Shown piece after piece: positions 1 to 13,544 of a DNA stretch of 64,000 nt; position 1 is the stretch's first letter; the number at the start of each line of letters is the position of its first letter. The stretch is from NCBI GenBank assembly GCA_014898415.1, contig RCTD01000046.1, positions 1 to 64,000 on the forward strand, in the 5' to 3' direction. Position numbers and translations under genes: made by a program. The DNA is from Stromatinia cepivora. Lineage: Eukaryota > Ascomycota > Leotiomycetes > Helotiales > Sclerotiniaceae. The notes beneath the pieces are model-generated. The model saw only the letters and a list, made by a program, of their open reading frames with translations. It was not told the DNA's origin and searched no databases.

Positions 1-1569
1 TGGATTTCCGTCAATGAAGTCAATATCTATTCCATGGCTTAAAAAAGCTGTATCCAACAATCTGGATGCTCCACGATGATCAAATCCTTTGGAATTTCAT
101 GGCATGCCGCTTAAAGATATTTGGCTAATATTATCCAGGATCAATTATTCTATCATTCAATTATTGCAGGTCGCGATTTTGGTCGTTTTTCCCCTAAAAT
201 GGTAGCACGACATTAATATTCAACGAACCACTGAACAAAGCAACGCAAGCCCAGATGCACAGGAGCACAACAGAAATCAAAGTACTATAGAGTTAAACCA
301 ACCGTGATTCATAACATATTGAACAGCGCATCGAATATATTTCAGACCCTCGTTTAAGCCTAGAGTCCTACAATCAGCGACTGGGGCTTTTTTCGTCATA
401 CTACCCCCCCTCACTCACCAATTTTTCCTTCATGCAGCCTTTTGCCGCACGGGATTTACTCGAATGTTCTTATCTTAAAGCACATCTTTCATTCTTGCAA
501 TTTTTTATTTTACTTTTCTCTCCCTCATCGAGATATACTAGATCTATCATCTAGTTGCTCATTTTACACACACAGTTGTGGATCGATCATATATTTACCA
601 CTGATCCTTATTTTAAAAAGATTGTATCTCCACTGATTCACAAATCTAAACTAGTCTCACTTACTTGAAATCAGACCCCGCGCGTCTAATCTTCCCAAGG
701 GGTTCGAAGATCAAACGGTGGAATAAGGACCCTGATTCTATCAACCAAAACAAAAACCACTGCCGGCTTCCGAGCAATATTAGAGGGCTGGTGTCTCAAA
801 TCCGCTTGGACGTATGATTTGACCTTGATATAGCGGCAATCGAACACTTAATTGGAATCTTGTTCCAGCCAAAAAGACGATACCATCCTAATCTTCAACG
901 CTCTTCATCATCTTTATTTCTTGGAACACACCACCTCGCATCTTGCGTTACTTTCGTTGTCAACTTACTATTGTTTCGGTGTCAAATTCCGACAATCGGT
1001 CCGTACGGCTTCGTCTCGGGAAAGAGTATACTCGGTCGGGACCGCTGATAAAATAGTCACTCCTGGTCTCATGCTTGGATATTTGACGCCTCAATCGATA
1101 ATCTACGACTATAAACCTCAGCTTCCCCACCTTTCTGGCTTGAATCTGGGTTTGGTTTGTGTTACCTTACCACATTCAAGCCAGACATAGCGCCACCTCT
1201 TTCCCCCTCCTGTGAATTCTTTCTGTTACGATGGGTTTATGATAATAATACGAAAATAAACCTTGTAAGCTGCATCACTTTACTTCTTCCATCTCCATGT
1301 CTTGAATATCCCTTACAGACTCGGATTTCATCATGCATATGCGTAAATTAATCCGCTGATACTGATTTTAGTAAATAGTAGATCGTCGAGCAATCATTAA
1401 AGCAGTCTCCCGTGCTCCCGGCTCCTGATACATCTTATACCTGATCTCCCTGCTCACGGACCTGAAGGGTGTCAAGTATATCATCAATACGATAGCTCGA
1501 CTTGTAACCTCACCGCCTCGAGTCATAGACTCAGAGCCCTTACTTACTCTGTCATTTCATATCTTTAAT
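1..1569. other. Intergenic / upstream region of the DUF2841 gene
   Basis: No convincing gene. Short open frames between about 440 and 1350 have no recognisable domain and no splice pattern that joins them. The stretch from about 400 to 1560 is pyrimidine-rich on the plus strand and could be the promoter and long 5' leader of the gene that starts at 1570; that is inference from position and composition. Confidence 0.5.
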
Positions 1570-3687
1570 ATGGTTCAGCACGAAAATACCATGCAGTCAA
1601 GGGATTGCTATGGTCGTGAATCATGGCCTAGTAGTGGAGAAAGGTCATTTGATTGCAGCCAACCGTCGATGAATGAAGCTCGACTTACACCGATTACAAC
1701 AAACCGTCCCCACCCACACGAATTACCTCTTGTACGTTGAATGACAATCAATTCTTCTGATGTGGGTAAACACAACTAATATCTTTCTAGAGTGTGGAGG
1801 AATGCTTGAGATCTTGTGCCCGTATTCCAGTGAAAGAGTTTGCGGTCATCGCTATTCTTGATGATGGAAGAGAAGTGAATTACACTTCCCAGACTCTGAC
1901 GAACTTCCAGCCGAAAATCTTCTCATCACACTTGAAGAATGATTTTCACAAATCTATACAGAGAGCTAGTCTGGATGCTTCATTTTCAAATTCAACATGT
2001 GAGTCACCCTTGAAGTGATCATGTTGTCTTCATTGCTAATCCTCATATCTGCAGCTTACAATCAAGAGAGCGGATATAGTGACTTCGGCATAGATAGCGC
2101 ACTGGGTATGAGGAGATTTTCAGGCAACGATGCAAAATCTGGAAAGAGACGTCGACATCGTCAACTCCGACAAAGTTCGGATGATTCTGATGATGATGAT
2201 TCGACAGGATCGAAAAAGACAAAGAGATACCATCGTCAATACTATGACTCCAGTGAAGACACACCGAGCCCCATTTTGGAGAGGAAGACGATGCAATTGA
2301 GGATAGGCGATGAAGAAGAAGTTACCAAATTCTACAGTTGTCGATTCAAGGATATGCAGCAAGCTTCTTGCAAACTCATGGGGAAAGCTTTTGTAAAGCT
2401 CGTTGAGCCTAGAAAGCAGACTCATTACCCATACACGAAGGGAGCTGCAAAAGCTCCACCGTGGTGGCCAGTCACAAGCGGAGAGCTCCTGGTTCGTCAC
2501 AAAGAACCAGATCATCTTTTGAAGCCTGGTAAGTTCAACATTATAAGAGGAAGTTACTGTGATTAACATCTTTAATAGAGAGGATCCGTCTTTTGGTGCA
2601 TATTCTAAAAATGATCGTGGAACCATATCATAAGCAGTGTCCTGCCGTTCAAAAGTTAAACCTCAACGTCAAGAAACTTGAAGAAGTTACGATGGAAGGA
2701 ATGTCAAATTGGTTCAACGATAAAGATCATCCCGAGAATGCTGCCAAAAAACCATTCTTGAAGGAAATATTCAAGGTTGCCCGAAGGGAAGAACAATATA
2801 AGAATGGCGAGATCAGTTAGTATTTCAATTCTTATGCACATAAAAACAAGGTAGCTAACATTTCACTAGCTGGTGATACATACATTCAGGTAATGTATGG
2901 TGACAGAAACGGTGCAGATATTTCGGACGATGAACCAGATGAAGGAATGAAACTTGAGGATGATGATCTACAACCTCAAGATATCGAGGCATCACCACTG
3001 ATTTTAACTCCACATAACTCCGTATCGCCACCGATCATGCAAGTTCAGCAAGCACAACACGGCTCATCACATTCAAGCCAGCAGAGAGATCACGAGAACG
3101 TTTATGCACCGCCTCGACACGTCCGGTATAATCCGCAACAGGAAGATCATATGCATAGCACTTCTTACATCAATAACACTGCTGGATACGTATCACGGGT
3201 AAACTTCAATGATCAGAGTAGCTCAAGCTTACAGGATCAACCTCAACGTTCCATGTCCACGTCCATGTCTTCAGCTCAATACCAAAACTCGCAGCAGGCA
3301 AATGTTAATTGGACACCATCTTTCTTCAACAATCCCTCTCCAGCCTCAAGCTTCTATACAACATCACCACAGTCACAATCGTTCACATCAAATTCTCCGC
3401 AATCATTCTCCTCGAATTCATATCAACTTCCTCCACCTAACTCCCAGGCCATGTTACCTTCTCATCCCGTTTCTCACACCTTGCATAACAGCTTTGACGG
3501 ACTTCCCCATCGACATCAATATGACACAACTCCCCAAATAGGAAGTCAACTCCGAACAGGAAGTTTAGGTCATCCTCACCATCTGCCCAACCATCAACAT
3601 CACGGAGGATTCGACTTCCTCGACAGTAATAACTACGGACATCACGATGCAGATCTTAAACAAGATCCAGGTATGCATCAGGGCTAA
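1570..3687 (+). CDS. YDR124W-like (DUF2841) helical-bundle protein, probable nuclear regulator
   Basis: Five exons join in one frame: 1570-1731, 1791-1998, 2055-2528, 2579-2815, 2870-3687, giving 632 residues. All introns are GT-AG and 50-60 bp. Residues about 214-362 (from FYSCRFKDMQ through PPWWPVTSGELLVRHKEPDH to VARREEQYKN) match the fungal YDR124W-like/DUF2841 domain as I know it. Before it lies an acidic, serine-rich stretch with a basic KRRRHRQ patch that could act as a nuclear signal. The last 270 residues are Gln/Ser/His/Pro-rich and look disordered, as in transcription-related proteins. The start is the first ATG in the open first exon. The molecular role of this family is unknown; homologues include proteins of the Aspergillus hrmA-associated cluster, from memory. 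The gene model is firm; the function is not. Confidence 0.9.
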
Positions 3688-6600
3688 GGAGCTCTCTTTA
3701 CGTTTGAACAAAGCGAGTTGAAGGGAAAGATGATTGACGCGCTTCGATTTATTCTCTTGGGTTCAGAACAAGAGACTTCTATTCTTAACTCCTTTCGTTT
3801 TATCACTCCTCGTGGGCGGTGGCATATATTCATTTGAGCAAAGAAGATGATATCTTATCATTGCATGTATGACTGGCTTATGATTGTCTATATTCATAAA
3901 AGCGGTGGGGCCTGGTTAAGCTGGTGGGTGGGTGGTGGTGGTGCAAGCGTTCGACTCGGACTTTTTCTCTTCTTACTTTTGAAATCTTTTATTCTTTTTG
4001 ATGTTTTTTATGCTTATGCGGTTATTCTTCTCGACCTCTGTTTCGTTAGAGCGACTGATATTTTTTATCTTCTTTATCTAAGTTCATTGGATGGGTGGAG
4101 GAGGAATTGAAATTGGTGGCAAATTAAGTTTCATGGTGGAAAAGTTTGGGCATGGGGGGAGGGGGCCCTTGGATGGGAATTTTGGTACTTTTTGATTTGG
4201 ATATCTAATAATTGGGCGAGCACATTTCATTTCTTTACGTGCACTTTTTCTCATCTTTCTTACAAATATCTTTATGGACCAGGAGGTTGGGGGTTGAATT
4301 ATTGATACCGGATGGGATGGGGAATGAGAGATTTGGATGGTGTTTGGATTGGTGGTAATGAGTTGAAATGGATGAAAGTGGCTGGATGAGCTGGATCATG
4401 ATGAATGAAATGGGATATCTGGATATTTATACAGTATACAGTATGTATGGTATTATGGATTTTATATCTTACAAGTCGGTTGGAAAGTGGAATCTAAGGA
4501 TGATGTGTATTGTCATTTTTATGGTCATGGTTATGGTCGGTTTGGTTATGAATGAGAAGGAAGAAGGGAGAAAAGAGAAAAGAGAAAAGAGAGCAAGAAG
4601 GGAGAAGAGATAGTTTACATAGATAAATACCTCCATATATACATAGGTAGATAGGTATCTACTCATTAATTTATTGAGAGAAATTGGATGTGATTGATGA
4701 GATTGAGACAATCAGAAGGAAGGAATATGTGATGTGAAGCAATGGAAATGATAATAAAAATGAAAATGCGGGGAAAACAAATTGGCAATACGTATATTTG
4801 TCTGTTGCTTGCTTGCTTGCTTGCATATTGTATTGTATATACATGGAGTTATAGGTGAGTGGGTGTAGAGTGCATTTTTTGAGGTGGATGGATGAATAAA
4901 TGTAGAACTAAAAGAAGCAGGACCATGTATGACTATGAAATTCAAAATATTGGTAAATGAGGAGGGGTTTTATGCTTGTTTTTTTCTTTTGCTTGCTTGC
5001 TTGCTTGTTGGTTTGTTGTTTGCTGGACTTGCTTATGAACCGGATAAACTTCTTGGCTACCACTACAGGACTACTGTCAAAAATACAGTTCAGTCCAACC
5101 CGTCCCGAGCATTTCCATGAGGTTTTTTCTGGGAGCTGCTTTTACAATTTGTTTTCTGTAGAGAGTTGGAGAGTTTGGTTTTCATATGCTTTTTGTTATG
5201 TGGTCTATAGACTACGTATACAACACAGAGGAAATAGTACTCGATAGGTAGGTATCGAGGGATAATTGAGTATTTTCGCGCTCTTTGGAGTATAGTTTCT
5301 ATATATGCATGCATGCGTTGATCATTAATGCTAAGTAAGTTTTACTTTTTGATTTATTTATTTATTCTTTATTTTATTTTTATTTTTATTTTTTTTAATC
5401 ACTTTATTTCACTTCCTATCTATCTGCAAAAGTCAGGTTAGATTTGAGGTCCCCTAAGTTGGGTGCGTCAAAGCGTGCTGAAGCCCGGGGAGCTCGCACG
5501 GCGACCTTGACCAAAGGTTCGGGATTGGAATAGATGGGATGGCATGGCATGTCAGGTCATTGAGCTTGGATTGAGGGATGGTGTCATTGAGCTGGATATG
5601 TGTGAATTTACAACGGCATGAAACGATATACGTTGAGGACATGGATTGGCGTCATTTGAGGCGGGAGGTAGGGATGTATAGTATTAGTGTAAAATACTTT
5701 GCGGTTTTGAGAATACGATGTTGCAGATGGGTTTTATCCAAATGAATTCTGTTTTTGGGCTTCGTTTTTTTGGGGGGCGAGGGTTGATGGGGTGGCTTGG
5801 AGTTTTAATCCCTATTAGGTATTTCGTACAGAGTAGTCTCATGGAGGGTTGGAAATGTACGGTATAAAGGAAGACGGATTGGAGATAAGAGAAAGATTTG
5901 ATTGAAGAAATGAAATGAAAAGGAAAGAAAAGAAATTTCTTTTCATTATACTGTATTGGAATTCTTGTTCCGAGGTGTTTTGGGTGATTCTAGACTTGTG
6001 GATTTATCCATGGTTTGCTGCGTACTCCACTGATTATATGCCGTATGTATTAAGCTATAGCTAAGCCGTAGGTACCTGAATGTATTCGCTACAATTTACT
6101 AGGTAGTACTTGGTTAAAACGCAGTTGATATTTATGTATATAGCTAGGTATATAGCTAGGTATATAAGTAGGTTACTGGGTTGCCTGTTTCAGTACTATT
6201 AATACCCCTTTAGGAGAGTCGAGACCCCGTTCATATATGTATAGTTATATATATGTTATGACCTTACAGCGGGGTTATGATCAGTTAGTTAGTGGGTAGA
6301 GCAGGTACACGGACTTTACAGGGACGTACGACGGCCCTACGTAGGTGGGATTGACGGGGGAGGGGTTGGTTGGTTCATGTTTCAGGGGAGGAAGGTGTTT
6401 AGGTGGGGCGGATTTCAGCTGCTGAGCTTTGAGAGCTTTTGGGGTTTGGACATGATGGGTTTTTGTCGTGATGAAGGATTCTATGGAGATTCTGAAGCGT
6501 GAACGAATGAAGGACAAAGTTATAGATAACCTAGGCTATCTATAATTATGATTCTATACTTGGGTTTCTGCTCTGTATTTTTTTTTAACGCGTTTTCCTC

Positions 6601-6916
6601 TTTCTTGCATAGCTACCTACCTAGGTAGTCAGACTGACCTATGGATTGAAGGATTCGCCATATTACGAGCAATGATGATAGGTGTATATGATGAGGGGTA
6701 TGAAAATAGTCCAGCTCCATGTGAAAATACATAGTCCAGTCTCACTCGCTTTGCTCTTTTTTTTTCCGATGCCAAGCGTAGGATAATTACCAATCAATCA
6801 ATGATTTGTTGCTGCATGTTTATTTGTCCTGCATTTTTGGCTGATAGCTATTCCTGAACTATTATCCTACCTATGCTTTGCATTTGATTGTTGCTGCACT
6901 CCAACTCAAACTCGGG
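3688..6916. other. Long intergenic region, low complexity
   Basis: About 3.2 kb between the DUF2841 gene and the P450 gene. Open frames here are short, start at random places and show no domain. The DNA is rich in simple repeats: GCTT units at 4806-4823 and 4991-5007, ATTT/TTTA runs near 5345-5395, and three TATAGCTAGG-like units near 6135-6172. The first few hundred bases are probably the 3' UTR of the upstream gene. I see no RNA gene. Confidence 0.6.
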
Positions 6917-9166
6917 ATGGTCGGGATATTATTCATAATTTTAGGTTTAGGGACGCTGCTTCTGTCCAAACTGGGAAATGCGTATCATGGGTTTAGGGAA
7001 TATAGGAGGAGAGCGCTGAGTACTGGATTTCCGGTTATTGAAACGCGTGAGTGTGATTTAGGGATTGGATGGATGAAAGAGGGGAAGAAAAAGTACTGAT
7101 ACAGATTTGTGGGTGGTTTTAGCTCTTGCGCCGATTGGATTGTTGAATATCTTGACGTTGAAATTTATTATTCCGATTTTGAAGAAATTGCCTTGGACGA
7201 AACATTGGAATTGGCTGTAGTAGGTGTCTTCTTTACCCCTCACTCTCATGCCAGATACAGAGAGAGATATTCATCTAACACACCCAAAGCATAGCGAACC
7301 ACCGCAATTCCTTCCTCAATCTCCGTAGTAGCTATGATATTCATGGCGATACGTATATATTCGCAGCCTCGAATTTAAATCTGTTACGCACGACAAACGC
7401 AGAATTAATAGCACAATTTACGGCGAGAAAAAATGATTTCGTTAAACCGGTTAAGAATTATAAGGTTCTGGAAGTTTTTGGGAGTAATATAGTAACGACG
7501 GAGGGAGAGGAATGGAGAAGACATAAAAGGATTGTGGGGAAGAGTTTTGGGGAGAAGAGTATGGGATTAGTTTGGGAAGAAAGTATCAAGCAGGCGGATG
7601 GGATGGTGGGGGTATGGAGAAGGAGGAATGAAGAAGGAGGGAAGGGAGGAAATGTGAATGAGGATATGGGGTTGAAAGTGGAGGATGCGGGGAGTGATAC
7701 GGCGATTTTAAGTTTACATGTTATTTGTGTGGCGGGGTTTGGGGTACCGCAATTGTGGGAGGGAGAGGAGAATGAAGAGGTAGGTAATGGGGATAGGAAG
7801 ATTGAGGGCGGTGGAGCGCCGAATTTGGGTTTGAATAAACCGGTTGGTGATCATACGATGGGATTTAAGGATTGTATTAATTTGGTCCTGAGTAGTCTTA
7901 TAGTAAGTAAGGGAATAAAGTCCATGAAAAACGGAGATGCTAATCGTACGAAGCTTATAGTCCTATGGCCACAATGGGTTTTGAGTAGGTTCTGAGTACT
8001 CTGTCAAAAATGTATTTTGCTAACATATCAAGAATATTCTCTTATAAAACGTCATATAGAGGTATATAAAGCATTTCAAGAAACAACACAATACCTGACC
8101 GAACTACTCGAACATAAAAAGAAACAAATGGAAGCCGGAGAACACGATAAAGTTACTATGGATTTAATGGGTATATACCATTCTCACCTGATCAATTCTA
8201 TTCGCACTAACATTCCCAGGAAACATGCTCAAAACATCCACCGAATCACCCATCCCCTACAAATCCGTCCAAAACGACGACGCACCCCTCACAGAAACTG
8301 AAATAAAAGCAAATGCCTTCATATTTTTACTCGCCGGTCACGAAACAACAGCCTCTAGCATCCATCTCTGCTTCATCTATCTAGCTATCTCCCTCTCCTC
8401 CCAATTTTCTATGCAAAAAGACATCGACTCCATCATCGGTACAAAACCTCCCGAGAAATGGTCATATATGCATGATTTCCCAAAATTGTATAATGGCATG
8501 GTGGGCGCGGTTCTCAATGAAGAATTAAGATTATTTCCCATAGCGGATACGATACCGAAGGTTACGGTGGGTGATCAGAGGGTTATGGTTGATGGAGTTG
8601 AGAAACTCGTACCGGCGAATTGTTATATTCATTTGAATACTGTGGGGACGAATAGGAATCCGAGGTATTGGCCTCATGAGGTGTTGGGGGGTGGAAAAAC
8701 GGATTTGGATAATTTTGTGCCGCGGAGGTGGGTTGTGGGGAGAGGGGATGAGGAGGGGAGGGGGAAGGTGGTTTGTGCAGATCAAGAGGAGGAAAAGGAT
8801 GATTTGGCACATTTACAGGATACTTCTGTATTGTTTAAACCGGTTAAAGGAGCTTTTATATCTTTTAGCGAAGGAGCGCGCGCTTGTCCGGGAAAAAAAT
8901 TCGCCCAGGTGGAGATGACGGCTGTGTTGGCTGTTATTTTTAGGAAATATAGTGTGGAGTTGGATGTAGCTAGATGGGCGAGTGATGAGGAGGTAGAAGG
9001 GATGAATAGAGAGGAAAGAGGAGTGGTCTATGAGAAGGCGATTCAAGAAGCGAAGGAGGTGCTGGGGAGATGTAATCAAGCGCAGATTGTGTTGAAGATG
9101 GCGAGGGGGGATAGAGTTCCGTTGAGGTTTGTGGAGAGGGGGAGGGAGAGGTTTGGGGGGTGTTGA
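6917..9166 (+). CDS. Cytochrome P450 monooxygenase, membrane anchored
   Basis: Six exons (6917-7046, 7123-7219, 7290-7902, 7954-7984, 8033-8170, 8220-9166) give 651 residues. The N-terminus (MVGILFIILGLGTLLLS) is a single membrane anchor, typical of ER-bound fungal P450s. All class hallmarks are present: I-helix AGHETTAS (375-382), ExxR as EELR (437-440), and the haem loop FSEGARACPG with ligand Cys559. Conserved N-terminal blocks VLEVFGSNIVTTEGEEWRRH and WEESIKQAD also fit. At 651 residues it is longer than the usual 500-550; the extra length lies in Gly/Glu-rich inserts in exon 3 and before the haem loop. The acceptor at 7289 (AAAG) is weak, and the 31-base exon 4 was chosen because it restores the expected PQWVLKYSL block. 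Substrate cannot be read from sequence, and no neighbouring biosynthetic cluster is visible. Confidence 0.87.
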
Positions 9167-11531
9167 GGGGGAGGTGGGGGGTTGGGGATGAGGGGATGGG
9201 AAAGTTGGGGGAAGGGGTTGGGTGTTAAGGTCGTGCTTTTAGGTTAGTTTTATGATACTAGGAGATTTTGAAAGGTCAGTCGCTAGAGGAGTTAGGGCGT
9301 TCTTTGGAGATTGATGAGGCTAGCGGTTTTGGCTAGCAACTGGCTGCCGGTCGAGAATACATACCTAAACCTTTCTCTCACCCCAGAAAATGAAGAATTC
9401 AATGGTTCAAACTTGATTATAATCTCTAAATGGAAAAAGAGTATGGAATTGCAAAGAAACAAAGCAATGAAGCGATTACGGCGGTCATGTCATAGCGGAA
9501 ATGCATCCCTCATATGAATATAAAGTTTTGCCAATATTGATCGCACATACTTCCATCTCTAACTTAGTAGCTTTACTAAATAAACCTCGAGCACAAATAG
9601 AACTACTGGAGTATCTGAAAGTAATACATATCAACTTCATTGTTCTTAGGATTCACTATTTGTTTTCTCTTACGAACCCTCCACTAATTACCATAAGAAC
9701 CGTATTTTCAAATCGCATGGAAATATATTAATCACCTTTCCCTGTATCTCTTGAGATTTGAGGATATGCACAAGAAGGCTCGCAAAATATCTTACTTGGT
9801 TATGGACAAAGTGGTTGAATGTGTGAAGGTTTTTGTCCATAACTCGCACAGATATGAAGAGTGGTTATTCCAAATGATATTTGCACTAGGATTAGGAAAG
9901 CTGTTATGGTTTTAAGTAGATTGGAGGAATATGAATACATGGTGAGAGGAATATAATATACGGGAGGGGTTGGAGATGTGCTCACAATAAATTTTCACCG
10001 TTCGTGTGGAAATTTTTCTGTTATTTTCGGGATGTGTTGGCTAGATGGGCAGATATGATTACGAATATGGAGTTTACTAGCCATTATTGCAAGTATCTGG
10101 TGAGAAGTACCACTCGAGAATTTTGAAGGTTTGATAAGGGGTTTGAAGTGGGAGAGATGAGAATGAGAGTAGGAGGGATGGGTAGATTGGGAATTTATAG
10201 GAGAGAGGAACCGCTGAGAGTTTGGGATATTGGGTTTTGGTAGAGGACGAGGGTGGGTAATGCTAGGGGATGAACTAGGTGAGAATGGTGTTAGGTTGGA
10301 TCCATGATGCTGGGTTGGATTTATGGATGATGGCTGTGATTCAGTATTGGAATTGATGATAGTGAGTATGGGACGTAGAGATTGATGGGATGAAGAGTTT
10401 AATGGATGAAGGAGGCTGATGAAATGGATGGAAACTAGAATGTGAATGACGAGCATTGGACAGAAGGGCGTGAAACCATTGAATGGGAGGGATTTAGTGA
10501 AGATGAATGGAATCGGCTAAAGGTTTAGCATCTACTCTCACTGAACAAGATACATGAGAAAGAATATTCAATACCAGAAAAAAAATCTATTAAATAGACT
10601 GGTTCCAGGCAAAGAAGGTAAAGATGATACTAGATAGCGAAATTGAGAGAGGACGAAGGAGGTTGAGAGATGTTTAAACTTTGTGATATGGGATGGCGAG
10701 GAATTGGAAGTGAAGGAGATAATTAATGGAAAGCAAAGCCTTTTGATTTGAAGAAAGGAAGCAGAAATATGGCTTCATCATATGTAGTATATTAATATTC
10801 GATTTAATCTAACTACTGGATCATATATGGAAGGCAAAAATGCTATTGAGTTGAACGTGTACTACTTGACACACTCATTTTGTGAGAACTCAATAAAGAT
10901 GAACGACACAGAATTCCGGAGGGATTGTCATATCACTTGATAGTTTGTTGATAAAATACTAATAAATAAGAAGTCGATATTGTGGGCTGTCAAAATAGGG
11001 ACTACTATGGACCCTAATACGATCATCTAGGTCTTTCTTCCAAGGGATGGATTCAACCATTTGGGAAATTATTGTGATGGTTATTCACAGGGGTGAAATA
11101 TCCACTTATCAAGAAGTTTGATACATAACGCTTCATTCTGATATCGTGAGATGCTGAAAGGCGGCAAACAATTGATATTCAGCTCAAGGGAAATGAGTTG
11201 GAAATGATGACAGAATCTTCGGTAGGAATTCCTTGTATGTAGGTAATCAATTGCGTATATACTCCGGAACGCAACACAAATGACAAAATATGATAACAAA
11301 TTAATAGTCAGCCAACTTTATTTTTTTTTAAATTCTTCATCTCATTTATAATATATCATGATATTCAAACATCATCATACACTTCATAATCAAGCAATAC
11401 CTACCAAGATTTACTGTACCTTGGAGAAGAATATTCATTCCCCATTATTTTCATCAGATTCACGGTTCGCGTCATTTCCCCACAACTGCAGCAGCTTTTA
11501 GATCCACTCAAAGCTTAAAGCACCCGAAAAC
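9167..11531. other. Intergenic region, no supported gene
   Basis: About 2.4 kb. A minus-strand frame at 9995-10456 (153 codons) opens with a hydrophobic stretch (MLVIHILVSIHFISLLH) that could mimic a secretion signal, but the rest is Ser/Pro/His-rich without domain or cysteines, so I do not call it. One perfect CTATTGAG octamer occurs at 10843-10850. Pyrimidine-rich sequence just before 11532 looks like the leader of the next gene. Confidence 0.5.
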
Positions 11532-13078
11532 ATGGTTGAGGAAACCCTTAACAACAACAACAACAACAGATCCTCATCACCAAATGCTGCAAATACAAAT
11601 ACATCTCCAAGTCGCAGAACCCCAACTATACCTGAAGATGAACCTACAGCAACATTAAATAGACGTCGTTCCAATCGTTGGTCTACAGATGGAATCCCTT
11701 CATCAGGAAATCGCAGAAGAAGTTCGACTTTCTCGGAATATTCGTTGAACGAATTTAATAAGAGTTTAAGGGATTCGACGGACGATATTTTGTTTCCTAA
11801 ACCTAGCGATATGAAGGAGGAAAATAATCATGATACTTCACCTTGGGATTCAGCACCTTTGGCATTTGCTCTTCTGCCGGCAATTGGAGGACTTTTCTTT
11901 ACAAATGGTAGTTCGGTCATAACAGATATTATGTTACTTGGGTTTGCAGCCATTCTGTTGAATTGGTCGGTGAGAGTACCTTGTAAGTTATTCTTTCGAA
12001 GAACTTTGGAGTCTGCGGGAGTCTGCGAGTTAGGAATAATGGAGAGACGTTTCAAGGAGGTGTTCAGAGAATGCATGCTGATTACTCAGGGGATTGGTAT
12101 CATTCCGCACAATCGATCCGGATAAAGGGAGGATATAATGAAGAATTGATTAGGGAGGAAGAAAATGGGGATGAAGGGGTAGTGGACTCCACGACCGAGA
12201 ACCTTGAAGCTATTTCGGACCAGAAGCCGAACCCGCAATCCAAGACAGAACGACGTCACCCTGCACATGAGACTGCTACCAATGAACTTTTTGTTCATGA
12301 GTTACTGGCTTTCATATCATGTTTCGTATCCCCAATAGTCGGAGCATATATACTACATTCAATACGATCACAATTAAGCCGGCCGTCCGAAGGATTGGTC
12401 TCGAACTACAATTTGACAATTTTCTTACTAGCATCAGAATTGAGACCAATGGCACATCTAGTCAGGCTATTACGAGCAAGAACACTGCATTTACAAAGAG
12501 TCGTGAATTCAAAGCCGTACGATGCTTCCAACGAAAAGACGTCCGAGCACATTCAAGATTTGGTCCGAAGATTGGAGAAATTAGAAACTCGGGCCTTGAA
12601 TGTAGACATGTCCACCGGAAGTGCACCAGAGCTGCTCTTGAATGGCAAACAATCGGCAATTCTTACTACAGAGGTTCGTCGTACAATGCAACCAGATTTA
12701 GATGCTCTTAATCGAGCTGTACGTCGTTATGAAAAACGTGCTACACTTCAGTCATTTCAAACGGAAAGCCGTCTATTAGACTTGGAAGCACGATTAAATG
12801 ATGCTATTTCATTGGCAGCCGCAGCAGCGAATAATTCACAAAGGCGTTGCACTTTCGGGATAGTCTTGGATTGGATAACCTCTGCTATGACATTTCCATT
12901 ACAAGCTTTCGGTACTATTGCGAGCCTTCCTTTTAAGACAGCTCTCTCGGTGGTCAATTATATCCAATTTCTGCTTGGTGGTCAGATACAAATTGAGAAA
13001 CCTAAAAGAAACTCGAATGGTCGATATACGCCCCATACAAAAGTTAGTGAACGTGTACAAGGCAAACTAAAGAGATGA
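11532..13078 (+). CDS. Conserved fungal membrane protein of unknown function
   Basis: Two exons, 11532-11982 and 12090-13078, give 479 residues. I placed the 107-bp intron so that the join encodes VPWDWYHSAQ, which restores a hydrophobic-to-amphipathic block; the intron end has a branch-like GCTGATTAC before CAG. The first 110 residues are polar and Asn/Ser/Arg-rich (poly-Asn at 7-12). Two hydrophobic segments follow (LAFALLPAIGGLFF and ITDIMLLGFAAILLNW), then an acidic linker, a further hydrophobic stretch (LLAFISCFVSPIVGAYIL), a long predicted coiled coil (about 290-400, with VRRLEKLETRALN and LDLEARLNDAISLAAAA), and a hydrophobic C-terminal region. I do not recognise a named family. The topology suggests an integral membrane protein with a cytosolic coiled coil. 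Confidence 0.85.
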
Positions 13079-13544
13079 GATTTCAACAGTTGGAAAGTTG
13101 GCATTTCATCATTAGAATGTTAAAGGCAGAACCAATCAATGAAATGAATCATGCCACTCGCCTCAATTTATTATTGCACGGAATAACTAAAGAAGGGGTT
13201 TTCTCAAGACTTTGTGATTGGTTTCCAAGGGTATGATCGTTACACTGGCTGTGAGAAACGCATCATAGGGGACCTTTTAATCAAGGGACGTCACAGATAG
13301 TCTATTGTTATGCGGGTGTAACGCATACAAATCTGACCTCATTGTTGAACTATGGAGTAGCTTTTCGAGCGCTTGCTACAATGCGCAAATAACGTGAGTC
13401 AGCATGGTTAACATGTTTTCGATAGTCCAGATATCGCGGCTTAAGAATGCTCAATGCCCCTCAATAACGATGCCTTACTTTTCTCTTTTATCTTTCATTT
13501 CATATTTCAATACTTGAACCTTCTTCAGCCTTGACATAACAAAA

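Noticed and set aside
9995..10456. Minus-strand 153-codon frame with a hydrophobic start, like a secreted protein
   Set aside because: Low-complexity Ser/Pro/His body, no cysteines, no domain; likely an artefact of the purine-rich plus strand.
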